NCBI GenBank assembly: GCA_947626585.1
Contig: CANQSU010000002.1
Coordinates: forward strand, 1-42,808
Direction: 5' to 3'
Length of the DNA: 42,808 bases
From: an uncultured Oscillospiraceae bacterium
GTDB lineage: Bacteria; Bacillota; Clostridia; Oscillospirales; Oscillospiraceae
The notes below the pieces were generated by a model, which was given only the letters and a program-made list of their open reading frames with translations, ran no database searches and was not told where the DNA came from. The position numbers and the translations under genes were made by a program. Positions within the stretch are counted from its first letter, which is position 1. Every line of letters begins with the position of its first letter. This document shows, piece after piece, positions 1-9,370 of the stretch.

Positions 1-989
1 TCGCCGCCGCCATCAGGGATCGCTGTCCCAGGGCGTGGGTGTTGAATCTCACGAATCCCATGAGCGCCTGCGTCAAGGCGCTGTATCAGGTATTTCCGGA
101 GATCCGCGCTTTTGGGTGCTGTCACGAGGTGTTCCACACACAGGATCTTCTGTGCCGCGTCCTGAAGGAGGGGACCGGAGTCGACGCCGCCCGCCGGGAC
201 ATCTGGACCGACGTCTCCGGAGTCAACCACTTCACCTGGATCACCGGGGCGAAATATAAAAACATCGACATTATGGCTCTGCTCCCCGATTTTGTGGAAC
301 GCCACTTTGAGGAGGGCTATAACGAGTCCGGCCCGGTAGACGACTACCTGACCAACACCTTCTCCTACGCCAACCGGGTAAAAATGGACCTGTGGCTGCG
401 TTACGGCGCTCTGGGCGCGGCGGGCGATCGGCACCTGGTGGAGTTTTTGAACAACACCTGGTATCTCAAGGACCCGGAGACGGTGAAAAAGTGGAAATTC
501 GCCCTGACCACCGTGGACTGGCGGGAGGCCAATCAGGCCCGGCGGATCGCGGACTCCATAGAGATGGCCGAGGGCCGGAGGGAGATCCCCCTCAAGCCCT
601 CCGGTGAGGAGCTGGTGCGGATCCTCAGGGGCCTTACCGGTCTTGAGACCGTGGTCACCAACGTAAACTTTCCCAACCGGGGCCAGATGCCGGGGATCCC
701 CCTGGGGGCCATCGTGGAGACCAACTGTGTCTTTACCCACGACACCGTCTCCCCCGTCACCGCCCCTCCCCTGCCCCTGGGCGCGCTGTCGCTGGTCCGG
801 CGCTGTTCGGACAACATCGACCTTGTCTGCGAGGGCATAGCCCGGCGCGACATGACCAGGATCTTCACCGCCTTCCTGAACCAGCCCCTGTGTTCCACCC
901 TTGACCTCCGCGACGCCAGGGAGCTTTTTACCCGCATGTGCCGCAATACCCGGGAGTATCTGGATCCGTATTATCCGTATCTCTGGTGA
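1..989 (+). CDS. Glycoside hydrolase family 4 (alpha-glucosidase/galactosidase type), C-terminal part, truncated by window start
   Basis: Frame is open from the window edge (AAAIRDRCPRAWVLNLTNPMSACVKALY...); GH4-like NPM and GVNHFTW motifs; stop at 987-989. Confidence 0.85.
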   Translation, partial: AAAIRDRCPRAWVLNLTNPMSACVKALYQVFPEIRAFGCCHEVFHTQDLLCRVLKEGTGVDAARRDIWTDVSGVNHFTWITGAKYKNIDIMALLPDFVERHFEEGYNESGPVDDYLTNTFSYANRVKMDLWLRYGALGAAGDRHLVEFLNNTWYLKDPETVKKWKFALTTVDWREANQARRIADSIEMAEGRREIPLKPSGEELVRILRGLTGLETVVTNVNFPNRGQMPGIPLGAIVETNCVFTHDTVSPVTAPPLPLGALSLVRRCSDNIDLVCEGIARRDMTRIFTAFLNQPLCSTLDLRDARELFTRMCRNTREYLDPYYPYLW

Positions 990-998
990 TGGAATCGC

Positions 999-1034
999 AA
1001 AAATCCGACAGTCCTGAATGACTGTCGGATTTTT
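999..1034. terminator. Bidirectional intrinsic terminator between convergent GH4 and spoVT 3' end
   Basis: Perfect 15-bp inverted repeat AAAAATCCGACAGTC-ctgaat-GACTGTCGGATTTTT with A/T tracts on both sides. Confidence 0.85.
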
Positions 1035-1051
1035 TGCGTTGAATATTCGTA

Positions 1052-3226
1052 TCAGTTTTCCATCTGTTTCCCAAGAAAAGCGGCCACGGTTTGGGCAAGC
1101 TTGTACTCCACCTCGCCCACGGTGTTGTCGCCCTCGGCAAAAAAGAGAACGCAGCCCATCACGTCGCCCTCGGTGAGGATGGGCGCAGCCACGGTGACGG
1201 TGTACTTGTCCACCCCGTCGGCGGGGTTGACGGCCTTTCCGCCCTGCTCGCGGTGGTAGACCTGGCGTCCCTCCATGATGGCCTCAAGCTCGCCGGAGAC
1301 CTGCTTGCCCGCCAGCTCCCGCTTTTGGACGCCGCAGACGGCGATGACGGAATCCCTGTCCGTGATGGCCGCCGCAAGGCCCGTGGTCTTGCTCAGAGTC
1401 TCCACCATCTGTCCGGCGAAATCCGCCAGGTCCCCCATGGGTGAGTACTTTTTGAATATGACTTCCCCGTCCTTCTCGGTGTAAATCTCCAGCGGGTCGC
1501 CGTCGCTGACAACATGGACATGGTAGATCTTGTCCCCGTGGTGAACGGAGGACTGAATGACGGCTGTTTGTGAGCTGTCCGCCATGTCCGACTCAAAAGT
1601 CGCGTTTTCCGCAAGCGTCCCGCATTTCAGGAGGCTGTCTATATCGGCCCGGAGTTCCACCTCGATGTGGTCCTCAAAGACCCGTATTTTCTTCACAATG
1701 AGCTGTATGTCGTTCCTGTCCAGCTTGTCCTTCCGGAGGATATCGTCAAAGACCTCCATGGCGGTTTTCGCCGCCCGATTGACCCGGATGATGGTGTTGC
1801 GCCTGTCGGCGGTAAGGCGAAGCTGGTTCTCGATCCCCTCCATGCGGCGAATAAGGTCCGCCTCCAGCTGGTCGTAGGTCTCCTCCAGCGTCTCCTCCCG
1901 CTCCGGGTGCTTCATGATATCCCGGATCCGCTGGCGCTTGGTGGCCCGGAGTTCCTCCCGCATGTCCTCAAGGACCTCCTCCAGATTGGCCTCCGCCCGC
2001 TCGGTCTCGGCCACGTCCTCCCGCTCGTTATTAAGCTCCTCGTTGAGCCGGTCCAGCATGGCGGAGGAGTTGTCCTTGACCTTTTGAACGTAGAGCTTCA
2101 AAAGCTCGTCCAGCTTGTCCACCCGGATATGGTGGCTTGTACACCCCTTCAGACCCCGGCGGTGGTAGAGTCCGCAACGGTAGGCGTCCCTGAGGTCGGC
2201 GCGGCTCATGGCGAACATGGGGCTTCCGCAGTCGCCGCACTCCAAAAAGCCGGAGTAGGCGTTATCGTATTTCTTCTGCCCCCGGTAGTTGGCGCGGGTC
2301 CGCTCGGCAAGCTGCGCCCGGGCGATGGCGAAGGTGCGATAGTCGATGATGGCCTGATGGTGGCGCTCGATGACGATGTGTTCCTCCGCGTCCCGCTTCA
2401 TATCCCTGCCGTTTATCTTCCGGCGGGTATATTTCCCCTGACGGAGGGTGCCGATGTAGAAGTCGTTTTTCAAAATGCCCTCGACGGTCATGATGGCCCA
2501 CTCCCGGCGGGTCTCCCGGGCGGAATCCAGGCCCTCGGCCTCCCGGCGCTGTTTTTCCGACATGCGCGGCGTGGGGACGCCCTCGTCGGTGAGGTAGTTG
2601 GCGATGCGCTTGTAGCCCCAGCCGGAGTTATAGAGTTCGAAGATCTTCCGCACGATCTGGGCCTCCGTGGGGACGACCTCAAACTCCCGCCGGTTATTCA
2701 CGATGTACCCATAGGGCGCGGCGCAGATCCACTTCCCGTCCTCCTGCCGGCGGCGAATGACGGACTTGACCTTCTTGCTGGCGTCGGTGACGGGCATCTC
2801 GTTTATGAGGAACTGGAACTGGATCTTCAGCCAGTCGTCGTCATTGGGGAAGTCGATGTTGTCCCCGATGGAGATTATCCGCACCCCGGCGTCCCGCAGG
2901 TCCTCCAGCTCCACCAGCCCCCGGCTGTTGCGCCGGGAGAAGCGGGAGAAGTCCTTCACCACCAGTATATCCAGCCGGTGTGCCGTCAGCTCCCGGCGCA
3001 TTTTCTGGTAGCCCTCCCGCTGTTCAAAGGTGTACCCGGACCGGTCCCGGTCCTCGTAGAATACAAGCCTGCTCCCCGGAAACCGCCGCTTTACAAAGTC
3101 CTCGATGATCGCCTTCTGGTTTTCAATGGACGTGTTGTCCCGGTCCAGCTCCTCGTCCACCGAGATACGGCAGTAGCCGGCGATGTCATATGTTTCTGTC
3201 AATTGAAACCACCACGCTCGTGACAT
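1052..3226 (-). CDS. Large serine recombinase fused in frame to the C-terminal 146 residues of SpoVT
   Basis: 724 aa: resolvase N-terminus (GYCRISVDEELDRDNTSIENQK), recombinase domain, Cys-rich zinc ribbon (CGDCGSPM...CGLYHRRGLKGC), coiled coil, then SpoVT-like LEIYTEKDGEVIFKKYSPMGDLADFA...GEVEYKLAQTVAAFLGKQMEN. A TTG at ~3202 is an alternative start. Confidence 0.93.
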   Translation of the reverse strand: MSRAWWFQLTETYDIAGYCRISVDEELDRDNTSIENQKAIIEDFVKRRFPGSRLVFYEDRDRSGYTFEQREGYQKMRRELTAHRLDILVVKDFSRFSRRNSRGLVELEDLRDAGVRIISIGDNIDFPNDDDWLKIQFQFLINEMPVTDASKKVKSVIRRRQEDGKWICAAPYGYIVNNRREFEVVPTEAQIVRKIFELYNSGWGYKRIANYLTDEGVPTPRMSEKQRREAEGLDSARETRREWAIMTVEGILKNDFYIGTLRQGKYTRRKINGRDMKRDAEEHIVIERHHQAIIDYRTFAIARAQLAERTRANYRGQKKYDNAYSGFLECGDCGSPMFAMSRADLRDAYRCGLYHRRGLKGCTSHHIRVDKLDELLKLYVQKVKDNSSAMLDRLNEELNNEREDVAETERAEANLEEVLEDMREELRATKRQRIRDIMKHPEREETLEETYDQLEADLIRRMEGIENQLRLTADRRNTIIRVNRAAKTAMEVFDDILRKDKLDRNDIQLIVKKIRVFEDHIEVELRADIDSLLKCGTLAENATFESDMADSSQTAVIQSSVHHGDKIYHVHVVSDGDPLEIYTEKDGEVIFKKYSPMGDLADFAGQMVETLSKTTGLAAAITDRDSVIAVCGVQKRELAGKQVSGELEAIMEGRQVYHREQGGKAVNPADGVDKYTVTVAAPILTEGDVMGCVLFFAEGDNTVGEVEYKLAQTVAAFLGKQMEN
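1493..1506. repeat. Attachment-site core, left junction
   Basis: CGGGTCGCCGTCGC, identical to 34595-34608; marks where recombinase coding passes into spoVT coding. Confidence 0.9.
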
Positions 3227-3238
3227 CTTATAGATAAT

Positions 3239-3267
3239 ATTGTATCACAGGTGGGGGAATAGTGCAA
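3239..3267 (-). promoter_or_regulatory. SigmaA-type promoter of the recombinase gene
   Basis: Minus strand TTGCAC-17 bp-TACAAT (-35 at 3262-3267, -10 at 3239-3244). Confidence 0.75.
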
Positions 3268-3330
3268 GAGAAATCTTATCCGCGCGCCGGCCCGCGCCTT
3301 GCCGCGACCAGCGGCAAGCTTCGGGACCAG

Positions 3331-4428
3331 TCAGCCGTATTTACGGACGACCTCCGGGAGTACCTTGCCAAGGCTGTATTGCTTCACGCTCTCTCTCGCG
3401 TTGCGGCCCAGCTCCCGCCGCGTGGAGGCGGAGCGCGTCAGGCGGCGGATGGCCCCGGCGCAGGCATCGGCGTCGCCGTAAGGGTAGAGCAGCCCCGTCA
3501 CGCCGTCCCTGATGAGGTCAACGTGGCCCTTCACGTCGGAGGCGACCACGGGCAGGCCGCGGTACATGGCCTCCATCACATTGAAGGGCAGGCCCTCGCT
3601 CCGGCTGGCGGTGACGGCGGCGTCCGCCGCGGCGTACCACGGCGCCATATCCGCGATCTGCCCGGGGAAGAGGACGCGGCGCTCAAGGCCCAGGTCCTTT
3701 GCAAGCGTCCCGCACTCCTCCAAAAGCGCGCCCTGGCCGGGGAGGAGGAGATAGCAGTCCTCCGGGAGCCTCGCCACGGCCTCGATGGCCGTCCGCTGGC
3801 TCTTGCGCCTGGAAAACTCAGCGGGGTAGACGAGGACAAAGGCCCCCTCCGGGATATTCAGCCTTCTCCGAAGCTCACGCCCATCCTCCGGGCCCGCGCC
3901 GTCAAGCTTTCCAAAGTCCACCCCCATACCGGGAATTTTAACCACGCGCTTTCCAAGCCCGTATTTTTTCGCCGTCCCGTAGTCCCACTCGTTCATGGTC
4001 ATCAGGACGTCGGTCTGCGGGGCCGTCAGGCGCTCGGCGGTGAGGAGGACGGCTTTTCGCGTTTTTGGCGTCTCATCATCAAAGAGATACCCGTGGCAGA
4101 TATACACCACTTTAGGCCTTGATTTCATCCCCTTCACCGCGAGGCGGGTGAAGAACGCCGCCAGGGAGGTGTGTGTGGAGATGAGGTCGTACTTTTCCGC
4201 TTTTATGAGCTTCCTGAGCCCGCTTGCCGCACCGAGGTTCCCGGGGGAGAACATGCTCTTCTCAAAGGGCAAGTCAATTATCCTGTCCGCGTAAGGTATT
4301 TCAGACGTCTCCCCGCCGCAGGCCACGTGGACCTCATAGCCCTGATCCCGGAACCACTTGAGATATGGAAGGTGGAAATTCCGGATATGGGAAAAGGACG
4401 AGGCGGTGAAGAGGACCTTTTGCGCCAT
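3331..4428 (-). CDS. Glycosyltransferase family 4 (EpsD/CapM-like)
   Basis: MAQKVLFTASSFSHIRNFHLPYLKWFRDQGYEVHVACGG...; GT4 C-terminal SRSEGLPFNVMEAMYRGLPVVASDVKGHVDLI. Confidence 0.88.
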   Translation of the reverse strand: MAQKVLFTASSFSHIRNFHLPYLKWFRDQGYEVHVACGGETSEIPYADRIIDLPFEKSMFSPGNLGAASGLRKLIKAEKYDLISTHTSLAAFFTRLAVKGMKSRPKVVYICHGYLFDDETPKTRKAVLLTAERLTAPQTDVLMTMNEWDYGTAKKYGLGKRVVKIPGMGVDFGKLDGAGPEDGRELRRRLNIPEGAFVLVYPAEFSRRKSQRTAIEAVARLPEDCYLLLPGQGALLEECGTLAKDLGLERRVLFPGQIADMAPWYAAADAAVTASRSEGLPFNVMEAMYRGLPVVASDVKGHVDLIRDGVTGLLYPYGDADACAGAIRRLTRSASTRRELGRNARESVKQYSLGKVLPEVVRKYG

Positions 4429-4430
4429 CC

Positions 4431-5837
4431 TTACCGCCTCACTTTCTCTTTTTCCGTGACCTCGGCGTTCAGGAACTTGCCCCCGAATACCGTCATCAGA
4501 AGGATCTGTATGTCAAACCAGACTGTCCAGTGTTCGATGTAGTATATGTCATGCTCGATCCTCGCCGGTATGGACGTGTCCCCCCGGTAGCCGTTCACCT
4601 GAGCCCAGCCGGTGATACCCGGCCGCACCTGGTGCTTGACCATGTAAAGGGGCACCTCGCGCTTGAACCGCTCCACAAAGTGGGGTATCTCCGGCCTCGG
4701 TCCCACGAGGCTCATGTCGCCCCGAAGCACGTTCCAGAATTGGGGAAGCTCGTCAAGGGAGCATTTGCGCATAAAGGAGCCAAAGGCTGTTCTTCTCCCG
4801 TCGCTGTCCCTGCTCCAGGCCGTGTCGGATTCGCCGTTTTGGCGCATGGAGCGGAATTTATACATGTAGAAGGTCTTTTTGCCCCGCCCAACGCGCTCCT
4901 GCCTGAATATGACCGGCCCGGGGGAGGTGAGCTTCACCCCAATGGCGCATATGAGCATCAGCGGCGAGGTCAGCACCAGCAGTATGGCCGACCCCACTAT
5001 GTCCATGGTTCGCTTTATGAAGGCGTTGGCCCAATTGTCCAGGGGTATGCGCCGGATATTAAGCACCGGAAGGCCGTTTAAGTCGTCAAACTGGGGATTG
5101 GAGGGCATGTACTCCGCGAAGAACGGGATGATGGAAAGCTTGACGCCCGTCTGCTCGCAGGCCGCGATCACATCCGGCATCCGGCCGTAGTCCTCCGCCT
5201 CCAGCGCCGCGATGACCTCGTCCGGCCCCGTCTCCTCTATGATCTCCTCCAGGTTCTCAAACCCGCCCAGCCATTTAAGATTGTTTTTCGACCTGTCGCG
5301 TATGCCGCAGACATACCCCACGGCACGGTACCCCAGCGCCTTGTCCCGGCGTATCTCGTTTAGGTATTTCGCCGCCAGGTGCCCGTTGCCCACGATGAGT
5401 ACATTCTTCAGGTTGTAGCCGGCTCTGCGGAACATGTGGAGGAATCTTCGCAGGATGAACCGCTTGAGGCTGAGGATACCCACATAAAGGGCAAACGCGA
5501 TGCCCAGGGCCAGCCTTGAGTAGTGTACTCCCCAGCTCAAAAACAGGAGGCTTTGCAGCAGAAGGAAGTCCAGCATGGAAGCCTCCCAGAGCCGCGCAAG
5601 CTCATGCCGCAGCCGCAGTCTCCTGAAGCTCTGGTACAGTCCGAAGGCCGCGTAGGTAAAGAGCTGTACCGCCGTGTAACCGAGCGCCAGCAGCATATAC
5701 TCTCTGAGCGTAACGCCCCGTTCACCGTTCAGGAGGATATACCTCACCCAATACGCCAGCGGGAAGGACAGGAACAAAATCAGCCCGTCGCTTATGACAT
5801 GGAGGCGGTTCAAGAGCTTCTGGTTCTCCTTTATCAT
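4431..5837 (-). CDS. Polyprenyl glycosylphosphotransferase (WcaJ/WbaP-like initiating sugar transferase)
   Basis: N-terminal TMs; KRTMDIVGSAILLVLTSPLMLICAIGVKLTSPGPVIFRQERVGRGKKTFYMYKFRSM...SLDELPQFWNVLRGDMSLVGPRPEIP motifs. Confidence 0.95.
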   Translation of the reverse strand: MIKENQKLLNRLHVISDGLILFLSFPLAYWVRYILLNGERGVTLREYMLLALGYTAVQLFTYAAFGLYQSFRRLRLRHELARLWEASMLDFLLLQSLLFLSWGVHYSRLALGIAFALYVGILSLKRFILRRFLHMFRRAGYNLKNVLIVGNGHLAAKYLNEIRRDKALGYRAVGYVCGIRDRSKNNLKWLGGFENLEEIIEETGPDEVIAALEAEDYGRMPDVIAACEQTGVKLSIIPFFAEYMPSNPQFDDLNGLPVLNIRRIPLDNWANAFIKRTMDIVGSAILLVLTSPLMLICAIGVKLTSPGPVIFRQERVGRGKKTFYMYKFRSMRQNGESDTAWSRDSDGRRTAFGSFMRKCSLDELPQFWNVLRGDMSLVGPRPEIPHFVERFKREVPLYMVKHQVRPGITGWAQVNGYRGDTSIPARIEHDIYYIEHWTVWFDIQILLMTVFGGKFLNAEVTEKEKVRR

Positions 5838-8227
5838 GTCTCCCCACGCACCTTGGCTATGAAATCAACGGCCTCCTGGCTCAGCTCTATGGACCCCATG
5901 TTCTTCCCGTTCCACGCGTCCAAAAGGTCCGCTATCCTCAAAACTCCCTCTCTCAGGGTGTCGCTGCCGTCGTAATACTGCCTGAGAAGGTCGAAGGTCT
6001 CCTGCCAGCCGGAGGCGTCGGAGGATATCTGCGTCACGTGCTTTTCCGCCTGCTCGACGGCCTTCTCCGGCCGCCCGGTCTGGAGGTAGTACATGGCCAG
6101 ATAGTACGACACCGTGAAGGTGTCCTTTTTCTCCAGCCGCGCGGCGTATTTGTCCGCCCTGCTCCTGACCGCCGGGTCCACGTCGGCGCCGCCGGTGCTG
6201 ACCACGTAGGAGAGGGCGTAGCTCGTCCACTCGTAGGGGTCAAGGGACGCCGCCTTCTGGAGGCTCCGGAGCGTCTGACCGTTCTCCAGGGCCTTGTAGG
6301 CCATTATGCTCCCGGTCATCTGCACGCCGAACACGGCGAGCATCGCCGCGGCTGTCCACGCCGCCACGGTCTGAGCCCGGGGCTTCAGCTTCGGCCTGGG
6401 TATGGCCTCCCCGCAGGTGACGCCGATGACCGCCATGACGCCGAAGGCTATGGGCAGGTAGTGGTACGCGGAGAACACCAGCTCCACCGCGGCGTGGCCG
6501 GCCATGAACACCACAGCCGCGCCCAGCGACGGGGCAAGCGGATCGCCGTCCTTCTTTTTGCGCCGCTCGAATATGACGGCCGCGGCGCAGACGGCCAAAA
6601 GCCCCACAAATACAATGAGTCCGATTATCCCCTTGTCCACCATCACCTCGATGTAGTGGTTATGGACGTTCTGGGTCACGTACCAGAAGGACTGGACGCT
6701 TCGGAACTGGTCTTCAAAGCCGCTGAGGCCAAGGCCGATTATGGGACTTCGCTTAAACAGCTTCATCCCGTCCTCGAAGAACACAAGCCGCTGTATGGCG
6801 TTCTCGTTGGCAAAAAGTCCCTGGAGACGGTTGGCGATGAAGCCCGGCAGGAGCTTGTATTCAAGCGGCAGACTGCCCGAACCGTTGGCCCCCGAATAGG
6901 TCGCCGAATCGAGCTTCGCCCCGTCAGGTGAGTAGAAGTTGAAATACACCACCAGGCTCCCCTCGGGCACGGTGAAGGCCGCGCCGTCGGCGGGGCCGCT
7001 GTACAACCCCGTGCTGGTGTGCATCATCGTCTCCTGCCTGTTCTGGCTCTCGATGGACACGTTGACGGTGCCGGAGGTCTGGGCATTAAGCGTATATTCT
7101 CCCGGGTCCGGGTAGGCGGCCCTGCGAAGGCTTTCTCCGGTGCCAAGCTCCGTACCGCCGGTCCACATTACGCCCGCAGTACCGTAGGCTATGAGTACCA
7201 GCATCACCGCCGCAACCGCTATGGGCACGAGCTTCGTTTTTTTATCGAGCTTCGCCGTGAGCTTCCGGCCGGCAAATTTATCTACGGCCCACAGCGCCGC
7301 CGAGCCCAAAATGACGCACAGAAGGGGCACCGGGCGTATTCCCGTCCACGCTGTAAGGGACGTCATGGACACGGCCATGGCGGAAATCATGGTGAGGATG
7401 AGGGTCTCCAGCATCAATATGAGGGTACCCACCCGGCTCTCCCGGCGCTCGAGGATGAGATAGGCCAAAAAGGCCAGAACGATCATGCCCGTGCCGCCCA
7501 TGCTGAAGGCCAGCACGAAGGCCAGAGCGTTTATGTACAACATCACCAGCTGGACGTTCCTTCGCCAGCCGGGCTTTTCGGTGGAGGCAAGGCCCAGGGA
7601 CAACAGCGCCCCCAGTCCAACCACCCCGGCGAAGACGTTGCCGTTTCCGAAGATGGAGGTCATGCGTACGCCGGCCTCCACGCCGCCAACATTCTCATAG
7701 CCCGGGGTCAGCAGGCTCAGGAACCACAAAACAGGCCCGCTTATAATGCGCGTGGAAATCTGGTCGATGCTCACAAGTCCCGCCACCGCGCCGTAGCAGG
7801 CCAGCGCCGTGGCCATCCACCGTCCCGGCTCCCGCCCCTTTCCCGGAGCCATAACAAGGAGCGTCATTACAAGGCAGAAGGCCGTCAGCACAACTAAAAG
7901 AGCGTACAGCGCCAGCATCCCGGAGGTCCTGTACGCGGCGTACATCGCCGACAGGCCGTCCAGCAGCACGTATACGCACAGCGCGCACACCGGAAGGGAC
8001 ATCCGCGTCCTCAGGGTCTTGCGCCGGGACCACATTGCCAAAAGGGCCACTATTATAAATGTCAGCGCCACGGTTTTCAGCCGGTCGTCGTAGAAGTCAT
8101 AGCATACGCACACCCCCACGAAAAAGAGCGCCCCTATAATATATACCCCGACTCCGCGTCCCAACAGCCCGGACAGCTTATCTCCCACCGTCAGCCGGTT
8201 CTTATCCTTGTATACCTTGTGTGACAT
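5834..8227 (-). CDS. O-antigen ligase family (Wzy_C) membrane protein with C-terminal TPR-like region
   Basis: 797 aa polytopic; ...ENAIQRLVFFEDGMKLFKRSPIIGLGLSGFEDQF...NVHNHYIEVMVDKGIIGLIVFVGLL typical of Wzy_C; soluble helical C-terminus. Confidence 0.9.
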   Translation of the reverse strand: MSHKVYKDKNRLTVGDKLSGLLGRGVGVYIIGALFFVGVCVCYDFYDDRLKTVALTFIIVALLAMWSRRKTLRTRMSLPVCALCVYVLLDGLSAMYAAYRTSGMLALYALLVVLTAFCLVMTLLVMAPGKGREPGRWMATALACYGAVAGLVSIDQISTRIISGPVLWFLSLLTPGYENVGGVEAGVRMTSIFGNGNVFAGVVGLGALLSLGLASTEKPGWRRNVQLVMLYINALAFVLAFSMGGTGMIVLAFLAYLILERRESRVGTLILMLETLILTMISAMAVSMTSLTAWTGIRPVPLLCVILGSAALWAVDKFAGRKLTAKLDKKTKLVPIAVAAVMLVLIAYGTAGVMWTGGTELGTGESLRRAAYPDPGEYTLNAQTSGTVNVSIESQNRQETMMHTSTGLYSGPADGAAFTVPEGSLVVYFNFYSPDGAKLDSATYSGANGSGSLPLEYKLLPGFIANRLQGLFANENAIQRLVFFEDGMKLFKRSPIIGLGLSGFEDQFRSVQSFWYVTQNVHNHYIEVMVDKGIIGLIVFVGLLAVCAAAVIFERRKKKDGDPLAPSLGAAVVFMAGHAAVELVFSAYHYLPIAFGVMAVIGVTCGEAIPRPKLKPRAQTVAAWTAAAMLAVFGVQMTGSIMAYKALENGQTLRSLQKAASLDPYEWTSYALSYVVSTGGADVDPAVRSRADKYAARLEKKDTFTVSYYLAMYYLQTGRPEKAVEQAEKHVTQISSDASGWQETFDLLRQYYDGSDTLREGVLRIADLLDAWNGKNMGSIELSQEAVDFIAKVRGET

Positions 8228-8459
8228 GTTCTTACCTCCCGAGTTCCTTCTCTTCAGCGGCTCCCCCGTAGCGAACCGAACGCAAAAAACGTCGCGGCCC
8301 CGCCGGAAGGCACAGCTTCAGACCTGGAAAGCGCATCACATCGTTTCCGTTGGGGATAAAAGCGGGCGACGCGTACACAGACGCCCTCCCGCCGCGCGAT
8401 CTTCAAGTGAAAAAACACTCTCCCCACCGCGAGCCCCGAAGACCCGCGGATATTGATAT

Positions 8460-8488
8460 ATATTATCATAAACAGGGGGAAAGTGCAA
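8460..8488 (-). promoter_or_regulatory. SigmaA-type promoter upstream of the O-antigen ligase/initiating transferase/GT operon
   Basis: Minus strand TTGCAC-17 bp-TAATAT (-35 at 8483-8488, -10 at 8460-8465); closely resembles the recombinase promoter. Confidence 0.75.
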
Positions 8489-8491
8489 GAG

Positions 8492-8529
8492 AAAAGACAG
8501 TCTCGGTAATTTTACCGGGACTGTCTTTT
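8492..8529. terminator. Intrinsic terminator at the 3' end of the long minus-strand glycan operon
   Basis: 18-nt near-perfect inverted repeat AAAAGACAGTCTCGGTAA-tt-TTACCGGGACTGTCTTTT with flanking A/T tracts. Confidence 0.85.
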
Positions 8530-8560
8530 ATGCGGTTTTTTGGAGAATTTTTTGGCGGCG

Positions 8561-9040
8561 TCAAAACGCGCGGATCACCCCGAACGTCACCGCCGTCATG
8601 ATCCCGGCGGCAATGAGGACGCCAAGGAGGATCGTGGGTACCGCCTTTTTCAGCCTCATGTCCAGCATCGCCGCCACTAAGGCTCCGGTCCACGCTCCCG
8701 TTCCGGGAAGCGGTATAGCGACAAGAAGGCACAGGCCGATGGCGCTGTATTTTTGCACCACGCGGCCCTTGACATGAGCCTTTTGCTCTAACGTCGTAAT
8801 GAGACCGTCCAGCTTTGCAAAATGCTTTCTCAGCCACGCGAATACCCGGCGAATATACACTATAATAAACGGCACCGGCACCATGTTCCCCACCACAGCC
8901 GCCGTCAAAGCAAGCGGATACGGTAGGTCCAATGCGATCCCATACGGCAAACCGCCGCGAAGCTCGATGACGGGGACCATGGAGATCAAAAAGGTCGCGA
9001 TGACCCTGCCAAGGGTCGTCTCTGTCAGGAATACCAGCAT
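8561..9040 (-). CDS. Small membrane protein, COG2426-like (annotated as small multidrug export protein)
   Basis: TLGRVIATFLISMVPVIELRGGLPYGIAL...GNMVPVPFIIVYIRRVFAW...LFVAIPLPGTGAWTG-type motifs. Confidence 0.85.
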   Translation of the reverse strand: MLVFLTETTLGRVIATFLISMVPVIELRGGLPYGIALDLPYPLALTAAVVGNMVPVPFIIVYIRRVFAWLRKHFAKLDGLITTLEQKAHVKGRVVQKYSAIGLCLLVAIPLPGTGAWTGALVAAMLDMRLKKAVPTILLGVLIAAGIMTAVTFGVIRAF

Positions 9041-9043
9041 CCG

Positions 9044-9370
9044 TCACCTCGTCAGCAGCACCACTCCAAGGCAGATAAGCGCGATCCCCGCAATCTTCTT
9101 CCCAGTTATCCTCTCGCCCAGAAAGCGGTTGGAGATGATCAGGGACCAGATATACGCGATAGCGGACATGGGATACAGCACCGTATAGTCCATGTAACGG
9201 AGCAGGATCACGTTCATCAGGGCTCCGGCGACATACAGGACGCCGCCCACATAGAAGCTGGGGATTTTGAGAAGGGAGAAGACGCCTTTCATGTTCCCGG
9301 TACTTTTTTTGAAGAAAAAAGCGCCCAGAGAGCCCAGAAGCGTCATAAGCAGGACAAAAATGTAGATCAT
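9044..9370 (-). CDS. EamA/SMR-like 4-TM transporter subunit
   Basis: 108 aa, 4 TMs; ...DYTVLYPMSAIAYIWSLIISNRFLGERITGKKIAGIALICLGVVLL. Confidence 0.8.
   Translation of the reverse strand: MIYIFVLLMTLLGSLGAFFFKKSTGNMKGVFSLLKIPSFYVGGVLYVAGALMNVILLRYMDYTVLYPMSAIAYIWSLIISNRFLGERITGKKIAGIALICLGVVLLTR

Noticed and set aside
1667-3223. 518-aa plus-strand ORF opposite the recombinase
   Set aside because: Shadow ORF in GC-rich coding sequence; low-complexity Leu/Val/Gly/Pro-rich translation and the minus-strand recombinase is unambiguous.
3298-3318. CTTGCCGC-gacca-GCGGCAAG hairpin downstream of the GT4 gene
   Set aside because: Stem is short and lacks a T-tract on the minus strand, so not called as a terminator.
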